Origin: Bacteroidales bacterium | GTDB lineage: Bacteria; Bacteroidota; Bacteroidia; Bacteroidales; JAADJA01 | Length of the DNA stretch: 48,090 bases | Assembly: GCA_030596605.1 (NCBI GenBank) | Contig: JAUVJI010000012.1 | Coordinates: 1 to 48,090, forward strand | Reading direction: 5' to 3' | Part shown: one piece after another, positions 1-8,556 of the stretch | Numbering within the stretch: the stretch's first letter is position 1 | How the letters are laid out: each line of letters opens with the position of its first letter | The notes under the pieces: generated by a model | What the model was told of the DNA's origin: nothing | Databases searched by the model: none | The model's input: only the letters and a program-made list of their open reading frames with translations | Program-made: the position numbers and the translations under genes

Positions 1-1
1 A

Positions 2-295
2 ACGCGGAGGGAATTGGTAGCCGAGGCACGTAAAAGAATCCATGAAAACCCTGATCAATATGTTGATCACATTTATGGAGAACATGAAGTCGGTGGAACA
101 GGGTACTTATACCTTTCACCTGTTCCGTTTGATGAATTGGGTTTTAACACAAAGCTTCAAAAAACATCGTACCCTGAATTATCGAAAGGATTTCTTTATA
201 GTGTCCCCACAGTATTTGTACTCTGGCCGGCACTGTTATTAGGAATTCGTGAAGCAACCAAAAATAATCAAACTAAAGAATTAGAAAATGAGTAA
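2..295 (+). CDS. HybA-like 4Fe-4S ferredoxin subunit, C-terminal fragment
   Basis: This reading frame is open from base 2 to a stop at 293-295, so the gene begins before the window and only its last 97 or so codons are present. The visible part has the signature of the C-terminus of HybA/DmsB-type electron-transfer subunits: an RxELVAEARKRI helix, then GGTGYLYLSPVPFDELGF, and a single hydrophobic segment near the end (VPTVFVLWPALLLGI) that anchors the protein in the membrane. The cysteine clusters that bind the 4Fe-4S centres would lie upstream and cannot be seen. It overlaps the next gene (ATG at 288), so the two are translationally coupled. A partner oxidoreductase is expected upstream; which one, hydrogenase or molybdopterin enzyme, cannot be decided here. 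Confidence 0.75.
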   Translation, partial: TRRELVAEARKRIHENPDQYVDHIYGEHEVGGTGYLYLSPVPFDELGFNTKLQKTSYPELSKGFLYSVPTVFVLWPALLLGIREATKNNQTKELENE

Positions 296-1520
296 CACAG
301 ATTATACAATAGCAAAAGATAATGATGGTAAATCCATATGGAAGTTCCTGGTAAATGAGTTGAAACCAAGGGGTAAATTTTTTACTCCTTTTAATATCAT
401 CTCTTTACCTATAATGTTTTTGGGTCTCGTACTGATCATCATCCGTTTCTGGAAAGGATTAGGTTCCATCACAAATCTTACACAGGAGGTACCGTGGGGT
501 TTGTGGATCGGTTTTGATGTGGTCACAGGGGTTGCATTTGCAGGAGGAGCTTACGTGCTTACCTTTATGGTGTATATCCTGAATATGCGAAAATATCATT
601 CCATTGTCAGGGTGACGGTTTTAAATGGGTTTCTGGCGTATGTATTTTATGCAGGCGCCCTGCTCCTTGACCTGGGGCGGCCATGGAATGTGATAAACCC
701 GATTATTGGAAATAATTTCGGAACCAGTTCGGTACTGTTTTTAGTGGCCTGGCATTTCCTGCTCTATATGGTTGCAGAGTTGATCGAGTTTTCACCGGCA
801 ATTGCAGAGTGGCTCGGAGCCAGGCGTGCCCGTAAAATACTGTCAGGAATGACCATTGCAGCAGTAATTTTCGGGATCACGTTATCCACGCTTCATCAAT
901 CGGGGTTGGGTGCGCTTTATCTGATGGCCAAAGATAAAATACATCCACTTTGGTATTCTGAATTTATTCCAATATTATTTTTTGTATCGAGCATTTTTGC
1001 CGGGCTTTCAATGGTGATCTTTGAGGGCTCCATCAGCCAGAAAGTATTTTCCGATCAGATCAGTGAAAAAAATCATAAATCACATAACGGAATATTACGC
1101 GGTTTATCAAAAATCTGTACCGGGGCTATGTTCGCTTACTTTTTCCTACAGGTTCTCATCTTTGTTCATGGAAAACACTGGGGACTTTTAAATACCACCA
1201 TGGGTTATTGGTTTCTCGTCGAGATGATAGGCTTTGTGCTTTTCCCCATGATGCTTTTCTTCTATAGTTATCGGAAGAATAACATATTATTAATAAAAGT
1301 TGCTGCCCTCATAACCATGCTTGGGATCATTGTAAACAGACTCAATGTCACCGTAATTGGTTTTAGATGGGATGCAGCCGTACAATATTTTCCATCCTGG
1401 ATGGAAATTGTAGTAACCCTGACGGTAATTTTCACAGAAATATGGATATTCAGGTGGATCATAACCCGGATGCCTGTTTTACGTGAATCGCCATCATGGG
1501 TAAATAAAAAAATAGACTAA
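288..1520 (+). CDS. HybB/NrfD-like integral membrane quinone-reactive subunit
   Basis: A 410-residue protein dominated by about ten hydrophobic segments starting near residue 38, with the HybB/NrfD look (PWGLWIGFDVVTGVAFAGGA near residue 75, LDLGRPWNV near 127, TLHQSGLGALYLMAKDKIHPLWYS near 200). Family members sit in the cytoplasmic membrane and exchange electrons between quinone and a ferredoxin-like partner. Its start overlaps the end of the HybA-like gene by 8 bases, and HybA and HybB are known partners. Length matches HybB (about 390 residues). The next gene is a GcvH-like protein rather than a hydrogenase large subunit, so I do not assign a specific hydrogenase. Strong at family level, uncertain for the physiological substrate. 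Confidence 0.85.
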   Translation: MSNTDYTIAKDNDGKSIWKFLVNELKPRGKFFTPFNIISLPIMFLGLVLIIIRFWKGLGSITNLTQEVPWGLWIGFDVVTGVAFAGGAYVLTFMVYILNMRKYHSIVRVTVLNGFLAYVFYAGALLLDLGRPWNVINPIIGNNFGTSSVLFLVAWHFLLYMVAELIEFSPAIAEWLGARRARKILSGMTIAAVIFGITLSTLHQSGLGALYLMAKDKIHPLWYSEFIPILFFVSSIFAGLSMVIFEGSISQKVFSDQISEKNHKSHNGILRGLSKICTGAMFAYFFLQVLIFVHGKHWGLLNTTMGYWFLVEMIGFVLFPMMLFFYSYRKNNILLIKVAALITMLGIIVNRLNVTVIGFRWDAAVQYFPSWMEIVVTLTVIFTEIWIFRWIITRMPVLRESPSWVNKKID

Positions 1521-1564
1521 TCCGCTTTCACTAAATAAAATGTGATTGCATAAAAAACAAAAAA

Positions 1565-2281
1565 ATGGAAAATTTCACTTACACTAACATTTTTGACACA
1601 AAAGGAATTGAATACTTGATCATCCTCGCATTCTTTGCTTTGTTAATCCCATTCTGGATTATTTTAAATAAACAACCAAAGATTGTGAAACAAATTCGCA
1701 AAACATGGGATGTTCTTACAGCTAATATTCTGAATATTCCACAGGGATTATTTTTCAGTAAAAATCATACATGGGCTTATTTGGAAAAATCAGGTGCAGC
1801 TAAGGTGGGGTTGGATGATTTTCTGCTAAAAACTGTTGGAGATGTACAAGTCAGAAATCTCAGGAATCCGGGTGAAACAATTAGCAAAGGAGACCTGATT
1901 GCAGAAATTGATCAAAATAGCAAACTACTCAGGATATTTTCACCTATTTCCGGAGAAATCATGCAGATGAACCCAATACTAAATGAAAGCTCCGAAATGA
2001 TAAATGAGGACCCTTATGAAAAAGGTTGGATATATAATATTAAACCCTCAAACTGGGTGGCGGAGACAAAGTCATATTACCTTGCTGATGAGGCAACGCG
2101 GTGGGCGACAAAAGAATTGGAAAGACTGAAGGATTTTTTAGCAGTTTCGATTGGAAAACATTCATCCGAACCTTCCATGGTTGTTTTACAGGAGGGAGGT
2201 GAACTGCGGATTAATCCACTTTCAGAATTGCAGGATGAAATCTGGAAGGATTTCCAGGAAGAGTTTTTAGATAAAGCATGA
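1565..2281 (+). CDS. Membrane-anchored GcvH-like (lipoyl-domain fold) protein
   Basis: 238 residues. An N-terminal hydrophobic helix (about residues 17-36) is followed by a domain matching glycine cleavage H protein in order: HTWAYLEKSGAAKVGLDDF, then VGDVQVRNLRNPGETISKGD, then IFSPISGEI, then EDPYEKGWIYNIKP. In true H proteins the lipoylated lysine lies seven residues before the serine of SPxSG. Here that position is a serine and a lysine lies one residue later, so lipoylation is doubtful by sequence. The gene is 44 bp behind the HybB-like gene and ahead of a terminator at 2296-2325, so it probably belongs to the respiratory operon and not to glycine catabolism. A membrane-tethered electron or thiol carrier role is only a guess. 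Confidence 0.75.
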   Translation: MENFTYTNIFDTKGIEYLIILAFFALLIPFWIILNKQPKIVKQIRKTWDVLTANILNIPQGLFFSKNHTWAYLEKSGAAKVGLDDFLLKTVGDVQVRNLRNPGETISKGDLIAEIDQNSKLLRIFSPISGEIMQMNPILNESSEMINEDPYEKGWIYNIKPSNWVAETKSYYLADEATRWATKELERLKDFLAVSIGKHSSEPSMVVLQEGGELRINPLSELQDEIWKDFQEEFLDKA

Positions 2282-2295
2282 TAAAAAAAAAAATT

Positions 2296-2325
2296 AAAAC
2301 TGGTGTGAATCACCAGTTTTTTTTT
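2296..2325 (+). terminator. Intrinsic terminator after the HybA/HybB/GcvH-like operon
   Basis: A 10-bp perfect stem (AAAACTGGTG / CACCAGTTTT) with a 5-base loop is followed by an uninterrupted run of T. It lies 15 bases after the GcvH-like stop codon, which separates the respiratory operon from the sensor kinase. Confidence 0.85.
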
Positions 2326-2392
2326 GTATTTTGCAGGCATATAGCACCTATTGTTTATCAGCGTTTATTGATAATCAAATAAATTTGATGAT

Positions 2393-4063
2393 ATGATTTT
2401 CTTTAATAAATCTGATAGTAAAAAAAGTATTGTTAATAAATTTTTTAAAAGTTATTTACGATTCCATTCCTCAATTTATGGCCGGGTAGTTTACATTATA
2501 ACGGTATTGTCTGTGATTCTGTTTTTATCATTTGGGGTCATTTTCAGATCGGTTTATGAAAAACACCTGAATACTGTCATTCGTCAAAGCGGAAACAATA
2601 TCGGTTCCATTGTGGAAGGAGCTTTATACAATTCAATGCTTACCAATGATAAGAGTGCGCTGCAAAGTACACTTGATATTATTAATACAATGTCTGGGAT
2701 TGACCAGGCTAATATGTATAATAGTAAAGATAGCCTTGTTTATTCTACCTTTTCTTTCGATACTTTCTGCCAAAGCAATCCAAATTGTAAGGGTTGCCAC
2801 CCGGATATTAGTTCCATGTTTCCCCCAAAAGAGAAATCTTACAGGATCATAGATGCAGAAAGCGCATGCTGCATGAATGAGGACGGTGAAGGGCACAGGC
2901 ATCTGCTAATCCGATCACCCATCTTTAATGAAAAATCCTGCTACCTGAGTTCCTGTCATGCACACACGGAAAATGATGAAATTCTTGGTTCCCTGATTTT
3001 AAAAATTCCATTGGAAGATCTTGATGTAGCAGTAAAGGAATCTTCAACAGATTTTTTTCTATTGGCCACACTTACAACAGTGCTGCTTGTCGCATTTTTA
3101 ATATTATTCACCAATAATAAAATTAAAAACCCATTAAATGCAATTTTAAAAGCCAGTGAGGCAGTGTCGAAGGGTGATAAAAGTGCACGATTGGAAATAA
3201 AACCTAATCTGCTGAACGATATGAGGATGGTTTCCCTCGCATTCAATAACATGCTTGATAATTTGGATACTGCTAATAAAGAACTGGAAAACTGGTCGCA
3301 CCAGTTGGAATATAAAGTTCAAAAAAAATCTGAAGAGTTATCTGAAATGCAAAGTGAACTGTTCCATGTGGAGAAAATAGCATCTCTTGGAAAATTGTCC
3401 TCATCTGTTGCCCATGAAATAAACAATCCCTTATCAGGTGTTTTAACCTATACAAAACTTGTTCAGAAACAACTAAGGAAATTGGACTTTGAGGACGAGG
3501 TAAAAGGATCGATGTTAAAATCTTTAAAAGTTATTGAACAAGAAACAAAACGGTGCGGTGATATTGTAAAAGGATTACTTGACTTTTCAAGAAAAGATCA
3601 ACAGCACTTTGAAAACAAACAACTGCATAATATATTACAGGAAACTTATGATTTGATGGCGCATCAAATGAAAATGGCAAATATATCTTTCATCACTGAT
3701 TTTGCCGCCCGGTGGGATACAATATATTGCAGTGAGAATCAAATAAAACAGGCTTGTGTTGCAATCCTTGTAAATGCTTATGAAGCAGTGTCTGATAATG
3801 GGGATATCATGATGAGAACATATAATCTTAATGAAGACCATATAAAACTGGATATTACTGACAATGGTACAGGAATCGCTCCAGAAGACATTTCTCATAT
3901 TTTTGAACCCTTTTTCTCAGCAAAACAAAAGGCAAGTGGGATTGGCCTCGGATTGGCAATTGTTCACGGCATTGTTCAAAACCACAAAGGAAAAATAGAA
4001 GTTGAATCTGAACCGGGAAAGGGAACCACTTTATCCATAATTTTACCATTGATCAAGAATTAA
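2393..4063 (+). CDS. Sensor histidine kinase with periplasmic CxxCH (c-type haem) motif
   Basis: 556 residues. A first membrane helix (about 32-52) and a second (about 221-240) bracket a periplasmic domain. That domain holds CKGCH at 132-136, a perfect CxxCH haem-attachment motif, a CC pair at 159-160, and CYLSSCH at 183-189, a CX4CH arrangement. A HAMP-like linker follows, then a coiled coil, the dimerisation domain with phospho-acceptor His341 in AHEINNPL, and an ATPase domain (DNGTGIAPED, then GIGLGLAIV). The gene is 10 bases ahead of a sigma-54 response regulator and forms a pair with it. The haem motif and the upstream respiratory operon suggest redox or gas sensing; that is inference. 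Confidence 0.9.
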   Translation: MIFFNKSDSKKSIVNKFFKSYLRFHSSIYGRVVYIITVLSVILFLSFGVIFRSVYEKHLNTVIRQSGNNIGSIVEGALYNSMLTNDKSALQSTLDIINTMSGIDQANMYNSKDSLVYSTFSFDTFCQSNPNCKGCHPDISSMFPPKEKSYRIIDAESACCMNEDGEGHRHLLIRSPIFNEKSCYLSSCHAHTENDEILGSLILKIPLEDLDVAVKESSTDFFLLATLTTVLLVAFLILFTNNKIKNPLNAILKASEAVSKGDKSARLEIKPNLLNDMRMVSLAFNNMLDNLDTANKELENWSHQLEYKVQKKSEELSEMQSELFHVEKIASLGKLSSSVAHEINNPLSGVLTYTKLVQKQLRKLDFEDEVKGSMLKSLKVIEQETKRCGDIVKGLLDFSRKDQQHFENKQLHNILQETYDLMAHQMKMANISFITDFAARWDTIYCSENQIKQACVAILVNAYEAVSDNGDIMMRTYNLNEDHIKLDITDNGTGIAPEDISHIFEPFFSAKQKASGIGLGLAIVHGIVQNHKGKIEVESEPGKGTTLSIILPLIKN

Positions 4064-4073
4064 ATAAAATATC

Positions 4074-5417
4074 ATGGCAGATAAGATATCAATATTAATC
4101 GTTGATGATGAAGAATCTGTAAGGGATTCTTTATATAACTGGTTCATCGAAGACGGATACCATGTCGACTGTGCCGAAAATGCCAAGAAAGCCTTATCAA
4201 TAATTGAGTCAAAAAACTTTGACATTATTCTTGCTGACATTAAAATGCCGGGGATGGATGGCCTTGAGATGCACCGAAGAATCAAATCCTTTAACAAAGA
4301 TTCTATTGTCATTATCATGACTGCCTTTGCATCTGTTGACACTGCTGTTCAGGCTTTGAAAGACGGTGCTTATGATTACATAACAAAACCCTTCGATCCT
4401 GATGACCTTTCACATTTAATCCGAAATGCTGCCAAGCAAATTTCCCTGACAACAGAAAATGAAGCTTTAAAGGAAAAAGTTATTTCGCTTGAAAACATTG
4501 AAGATATAATTGGACAAAGTGAGGCAACGATAAATGTTCTGAAAGAAGTGCAAAGTGTGGCCCAAACCAATTCATCAGTAATCATTACCGGCGAAAGCGG
4601 TACAGGAAAGGAGCTTATAGCCAGGGCCATTCATTCCAATTCATCCCGCAAATTTTTTCCTTTGGTTACCGTCCATTGTGGAGCTTTATCCGAAGACTTA
4701 CTGGAAAGCGAACTATTCGGGCATGAAAAGGGAGCGTTTACCGGCGCCATGTTTAACAGGAAAGGCAGGTTTGAAATGGCTGACGGTGGAACCATTTTCC
4801 TTGATGAAATTGGAACCATTTCACCAAAAATGCAAATTGAGCTGCTCCGTGTTTTGGAATCAAAAAGTTTTGTAAGGGTTGGAGGTAATAAGGAAATTAA
4901 ATCTGATTTCAGGGTCATTTGTGCGACTAACAGGAATTTAAAACAAATGGTAGAGGAAGGAAATTTTCGCGAGGATCTATTCTACAGATTAAATGTTGTA
5001 AATATCAGGATCCCGCCAATCCGCGAACGAACTGAAGACATTCCTTTGCTTGTTGATTATTTTATTAAAAAATATTGTACCTCAATGAGCAGGGATGTTA
5101 TTCCAATAGATCCAGCTGCACTTAAAAGGCTGAAAGAACATGAATTTCCGGGCAACGTAAGGGAAATTGAAAATATGATTGAACGGGCGATTGTGGTCGG
5201 GAATGGAAAAGCAATCAGACTTAAAGATCTCCCCATGGGGAAAAATATCATAGATAGTTCTGTTGAAAGCCTGGATGACCTCGAAAAAAAACACATTCTC
5301 CAGATACTTAATAAGTATGCCTGGAATATATCACGTTCAGCAAAGGCCTTAAAAGTAGACAGAGTAACACTTTATAATAAAATTAAAAGATACGGTTTAA
5401 AACAGATAAAAGAATAA
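4074..5417 (+). CDS. Sigma-54-dependent response regulator (NtrC/AtoC family)
   Basis: 447 residues in the usual three parts. The receiver domain (1-120) has acidic residues at 11-12, phospho-acceptor Asp55 in LADIKMPG and Lys105 in TKPF. The AAA+ activator domain (about 145-375) has Walker A GESGTGKE at 173-180, the sigma-54 contact loop GAFTGA at 220-225 and Walker B GGTIFLDEIG. The C-terminal Fis-type helix-turn-helix ends AKALKVDRVTLYNKIKRYGL. It is co-transcribed with the haem-motif kinase just upstream, which is presumably its cognate partner. No -24/-12 sigma-54 promoter was recognised in the window, so its targets are unknown. Confidence 0.95.
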   Translation: MADKISILIVDDEESVRDSLYNWFIEDGYHVDCAENAKKALSIIESKNFDIILADIKMPGMDGLEMHRRIKSFNKDSIVIIMTAFASVDTAVQALKDGAYDYITKPFDPDDLSHLIRNAAKQISLTTENEALKEKVISLENIEDIIGQSEATINVLKEVQSVAQTNSSVIITGESGTGKELIARAIHSNSSRKFFPLVTVHCGALSEDLLESELFGHEKGAFTGAMFNRKGRFEMADGGTIFLDEIGTISPKMQIELLRVLESKSFVRVGGNKEIKSDFRVICATNRNLKQMVEEGNFREDLFYRLNVVNIRIPPIRERTEDIPLLVDYFIKKYCTSMSRDVIPIDPAALKRLKEHEFPGNVREIENMIERAIVVGNGKAIRLKDLPMGKNIIDSSVESLDDLEKKHILQILNKYAWNISRSAKALKVDRVTLYNKIKRYGLKQIKE

Positions 5418-5521
5418 TATTCTGTTTTTTTAACTAATAAAGAACCAACAGGGGGTGGAAATAAAAACTACAGGTAAATAAAGAATTATACAAAACAAGT
5501 ATTCATCAAGGTTGTTTTTAA

Positions 5522-6061
5522 TTGAAAAAGCAAAGTATCCTATTAATTTCTTTTGGGCATTTCGAGAATGACTTTCTTGCTAAGACTGCCGATCATATTG
5601 CAAGCGAGTTTCTATTACCTGTTCAATTTGAAGAAAATCCCCTGGAAGTGAATAAATTTTATGATCCAACCCGCAGACAATATGATGGTAATAAAATATT
5701 AAAAGAATTAAATAGTTTATCCTTGCGAGGAGATACAAAAACCCTCGGGTTATTCGAAGTAGATCTATTTATTCCTGTACTCACCTATATTTTTGGCCAG
5801 GCTATTTTCAAGGGTAATACCGGAATTGCATCATTGTACCGATTAAAAAATGAACAATATGGCATGAAACCGAATGAAAATCTTTTATTCAACCGCTTTG
5901 AAAAAGTTATTATACACGAACTTGGCCATACTTTTGGATTGGTTCACTGCTATTCTCCGGTTTGCGTAATGAGATCCAGCACCTACGTTGAAGACATTGA
6001 TCAAAAAAATAAGAAACTTTGTATGAAATGTCGCTCTGAAATTGAAAGGTTAGAATTATAA
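5522..6061 (+). CDS. amzA: Archaemetzincin-family zinc metalloprotease
   Basis: 179 residues. The defining signature is at the C-terminal half: HELGHTFGLVH at 132-142 supplies three zinc-binding histidines and Glu133. It is followed by Cys143, Cys148, a CVMRSS segment and a second Cys pair at 167 and 170 (LCMKC), the four-cysteine site typical of archaemetzincins. The N-terminus (ILLISFGHF, then YDPTRRQYDG) also fits the family and the length is standard. The start is TTG; no ATG is available upstream at a family-consistent length, and no clear Shine-Dalgarno is visible. It stands alone about 100 bp after the regulator gene. Physiological substrates of bacterial members are not known to me. 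Confidence 0.88.
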   Translation: MKKQSILLISFGHFENDFLAKTADHIASEFLLPVQFEENPLEVNKFYDPTRRQYDGNKILKELNSLSLRGDTKTLGLFEVDLFIPVLTYIFGQAIFKGNTGIASLYRLKNEQYGMKPNENLLFNRFEKVIIHELGHTFGLVHCYSPVCVMRSSTYVEDIDQKNKKLCMKCRSEIERLEL

Positions 6062-6403
6062 AAATCCAGCCTCCACGAAATATAGCATTCCAATTGGTGA
6101 TTAAAATTCAATGTTAAGTAATCCCAAACAGGAACAAGATCCCTCAAATCATCATGGATATAAAGAAAACCTGTTCCTGAATGTTTACAATTTCCATTCA
6201 ACTTCAGCTACTGATTCACAATTTCTATTCTATAATAGTCTCAAAATTGTAAATAAAGCAATGCATGTAATTAGCAAAGGTATCCCGAAGAAGAATATCA
6301 GTTCTAATGTTCTAAAAGTAGTTTTCATGGCTCAGTTAGTTTTAGGTCAATTAATTAGGTCGTTAAAAGAAATAAAAGAACTTTTTGTTGAAGTTATTTT
6401 ATG

Positions 6404-6496
6404 TTTTGGTTAAAGTTTCAATACAAATATACTATTGGAAACCATAGAAAATATAGCAGAAAACCACTAAAAAAAAAATTAGTGGATTTCCTTATT
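6404..6496 (-). repeat. Promoter/hairpin module, copy A
   Basis: About 93 bp sharing long blocks with 8557-8650: TTTGGTTAAAGTTT, CAATACAAAT, GCAGAAA and TGGATTTCCTTATT in the same order and spacing. Read on the minus strand it has a hairpin (CCACTAA / TTAGTGG) followed by the Bacteroidota -7 element TATATTTG. Stem bases differ between the copies while pairing is kept. Confidence 0.6.
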
Positions 6497-6569
6497 CATA
6501 CCTTTGTTTGAGTTGCAGAATCTAACCTGATTAATTCCTAAACTCAGGTTAAAGACCGATGAGTGTGGC

Positions 6570-6609
6570 TTTTCCATAACCCAGCCATTAATGGCTGGGT
6601 TATGGAAAA
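6570..6609. terminator. Perfect 40-bp palindrome, likely bidirectional terminator
   Basis: Two 20-base arms (left arm TTTTCCATAACCCAGCCATT) are exact reverse complements with no spacer. It lies between the plus-strand archaemetzincin gene and the 3' end of the minus-strand T9SS pseudogene, the place expected for a shared terminator, and A/T tracts close both ends. A protein-binding site is the alternative. Confidence 0.6.
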
Positions 6610-6652
6610 CTTATTGATATAATATTAAAAGATTTATAAAAAATTTAAAACT

Positions 6653-8167
6653 CTATTCAAAAATAATCTTTTTAACTTCTTCAATACCGGCGCTCTTTAA
6701 ACGAATAAGATAAATCCCTATGGCACTAAATTACCCGTATGATTCGTTCCGTTCCATTCAATTTTCTGAAAACCGTTATTTAATATTTCACCATTTAACA
6801 GGGAATTAACCACTCGAAGGTTATCATTAAAAATATCTAAATAAACAGGCTCATCATTGTCGATGGATATTGATATATAAATCGAAGAATTGAATGGATT
6901 GGGAAATACGGATAAAATTGAAGACCGCTCGTTAGATTGGAGAATATTCGTACCGGTTAATAAATCTTCATTTAGCAAAATCAGGGCACCATGTTTTTTA
7001 TAATCGGTAAAAATACTGATACTGTCAGAAACAAAATCATCAATTGATTCCCCAACAGGGAGGTCAATATAGATTTGCAATTCAATCGAATCACCCTTTA
7101 ATAATTGAAACGGAAAATTAAAATTAGAAGGATCAATATGCCACATTGCACCCCCAATGATTCCTTCCTGTTCAATATCCTGTATTTCAATATCGAACTG
7201 TGAATCATTGTACACTACCAAAGTCTTCCCATTCAGGCAATCCTCAAATGTATTGAATTGTACCGTGCCTAAAGACATTGTCAAATTTTTATGCAATTGG
7301 AATGAAGCGATTTTAGTTTGCCAAACAAAGATTCCGGCTACAGGCAAATACTCTTGGGTATACCAAAAAGTAAGGTTATCTAAAGGATCAACTGACATCA
7401 TGGAATAATCTCCCCATCTCGGATTTGTTGACTGATTGCCTGCTCCTGAGACGATTTCACTTTCCAACATAGTCAATACTCCCGGATCATCATTAAATCG
7501 TCTTCCTGACACTCTGATGCCCGGATAAATTACATCACTTGAAACAGAATATCCCAATCCGATATTACCATCAACATCCATTGCAATACTTCCCATCCAG
7601 CGAGAATCAGTGTCAAGAGCGAATGAACTTTGCTGATGAATAAACCATAGCACTTGCTAACCAACGATCATTAAGGTGGTCATAAACCACAATCGGGTCT
7701 GTCCAATTCAAATCGAGCCAGGGGCCCGGAAAATCACTCCAGATCGTTTTATTTTCTGCTGGTCCATATAATATATTTCCCTGTTTGTCCCAAATGGCAA
7801 ATGAACTTTTCACCATTTGAAAATAATGGTTTGGTACAACATCGCCTTCAGTATCCGGATTAGGCATATTAATACTCCCCACCCCATCGAAATTCTGGAT
7901 TATTGGAATTGATTCATTCTTATAAATAGCATTTTGAATAACAGTATCCTCCTGAATGATGGAATTCTGAATTCCGATTCCTGGTTCATTATCTAACTCA
8001 GGTTTTTCCTGAAATAGATTTTCCGATTTAAATGAGGAGATGTCCTTTAGTGAATTGGATTTACCAAGGTAATTCAGTTTTTTTGATTCTTTAGGTTTGA
8101 TTGACTTTGGCTGGGTGTAAGTATTGCTACATACAAAGAGCAACAGAATTATTAAAATTGTTTTCAT
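6653..8167 (-). pseudogene. T9SS-secreted protein pseudogene: internal deletion and two frameshifts
   Basis: Three reading-frame pieces on the minus strand make one broken gene. The first (8167 to about 7615) has a signal peptide (MKTILIILLLFVCSNTYTQ) and the segment SFAIWDKQGNILYGPAENK, ending after DRWLASAMVYSS. The second takes over in another frame at about 7650 with FIHQQSSFALDTDSRWMGSI and AMDVDGNIGLGYSVSS, and runs to 6718. In intact relatives as I remember them these two segments are separated by well over 100 residues, so the centre is deleted. A second frameshift near 6718 moves the last part of the C-terminal sorting domain (IGIYLIRLKSAGIEEVKK) into a third frame ending at 6653. 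Deletion plus two shifts argue for real decay. Confidence 0.8.
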
Positions 8168-8226
8168 AATTTTAGTGGTTTAAATGAACCTATAAAATTA
8201 TGAAATTTCAGGTTAAAATATGGTAT

Positions 8227-8541
8227 TTAATTTAATGTTAAATTATAATTCATCGGTACCATCCTAAAATCCCTCATAAAAAAATCTTCCCATTCATTGA
8301 ATTTTCCGTAGACCATATATTTGGCATCATCATTTTGGACTATAACAGTATAATACTCCTGTAATTCCTGCTGCATGAATGTTCTTGGATCAATATGCTG
8401 GTAAATAGTTAAAACCAGCCAAAGATATTCACATGCTTTTCTCATTGTATCCCTGTGCGATGCCTGGGGAGTTTCATCTGACCAGCCCTCTGATGCGAGT
8501 GCCAGGATTGCTAATACTGAAATGAACTTTTTTGCTTTCAT
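8227..8541 (-). CDS. Small secreted protein of unknown function
   Basis: 104 residues beginning MKAKKFISVLAILALASEGWS, a plausible signal peptide. The mature part is rich in aromatic and charged residues (KACEYLWLVLTIYQHIDPRTF, then YMVYGKFNEWEDFFMRDF). I recognise no family. Translation is supported by an exceptionally good ribosome-binding site (AAAAGGAGG, five bases before the ATG) and a promoter-like TACATTTG on the minus strand in repeat copy B. It is followed by the T9SS pseudogene and may once have been co-transcribed with it. Confidence 0.65.
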   Translation of the reverse strand: MKAKKFISVLAILALASEGWSDETPQASHRDTMRKACEYLWLVLTIYQHIDPRTFMQQELQEYYTVIVQNDDAKYMVYGKFNEWEDFFMRDFRMVPMNYNLTLN

Positions 8542-8546
8542 GGTAA

Positions 8547-8555
8547 CCTCCTTTT
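8547..8555 (-). promoter_or_regulatory. Unusually strong Shine-Dalgarno of the 8541 gene
   Basis: On the minus strand AAAAGGAGG lies five bases before the ATG at 8541. Bacteroidota genes usually lack strong Shine-Dalgarno sequences, and the neighbours here do, so it stands out and supports the start. Confidence 0.7.
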
Positions 8556-8556
8556 A

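Larger units (their letters stand above)
6062..6652. other. 591-bp intergenic region with repeat module, small doubtful ORF and palindrome
   Basis: No convincing gene. On the minus strand a 32-codon frame (6328 to 6230) begins MKTTFRTLELIFFFGIPLL and is almost wholly hydrophobic. It lies about 75 bp downstream of a minus-strand promoter-like TATATTTG in the repeat module at 6404-6496, so a small membrane peptide is possible but unproven. A 100-codon plus frame at 6111-6413 has no family resemblance and crosses the module, and is taken as chance. The region also holds the 40-bp palindrome at 6570-6609. Confidence 0.5.

Noticed and set aside
288-1520. Naming the gene as hydrogenase subunit hybB
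   Set aside because: No hydrogenase large subunit is visible, and the downstream gene is GcvH-like. NrfD/HybB family is as far as the sequence goes.
6111-6413. 100-codon plus-strand frame
   Set aside because: It runs into the repeated promoter/hairpin module, has no ribosome-binding site and resembles no family.
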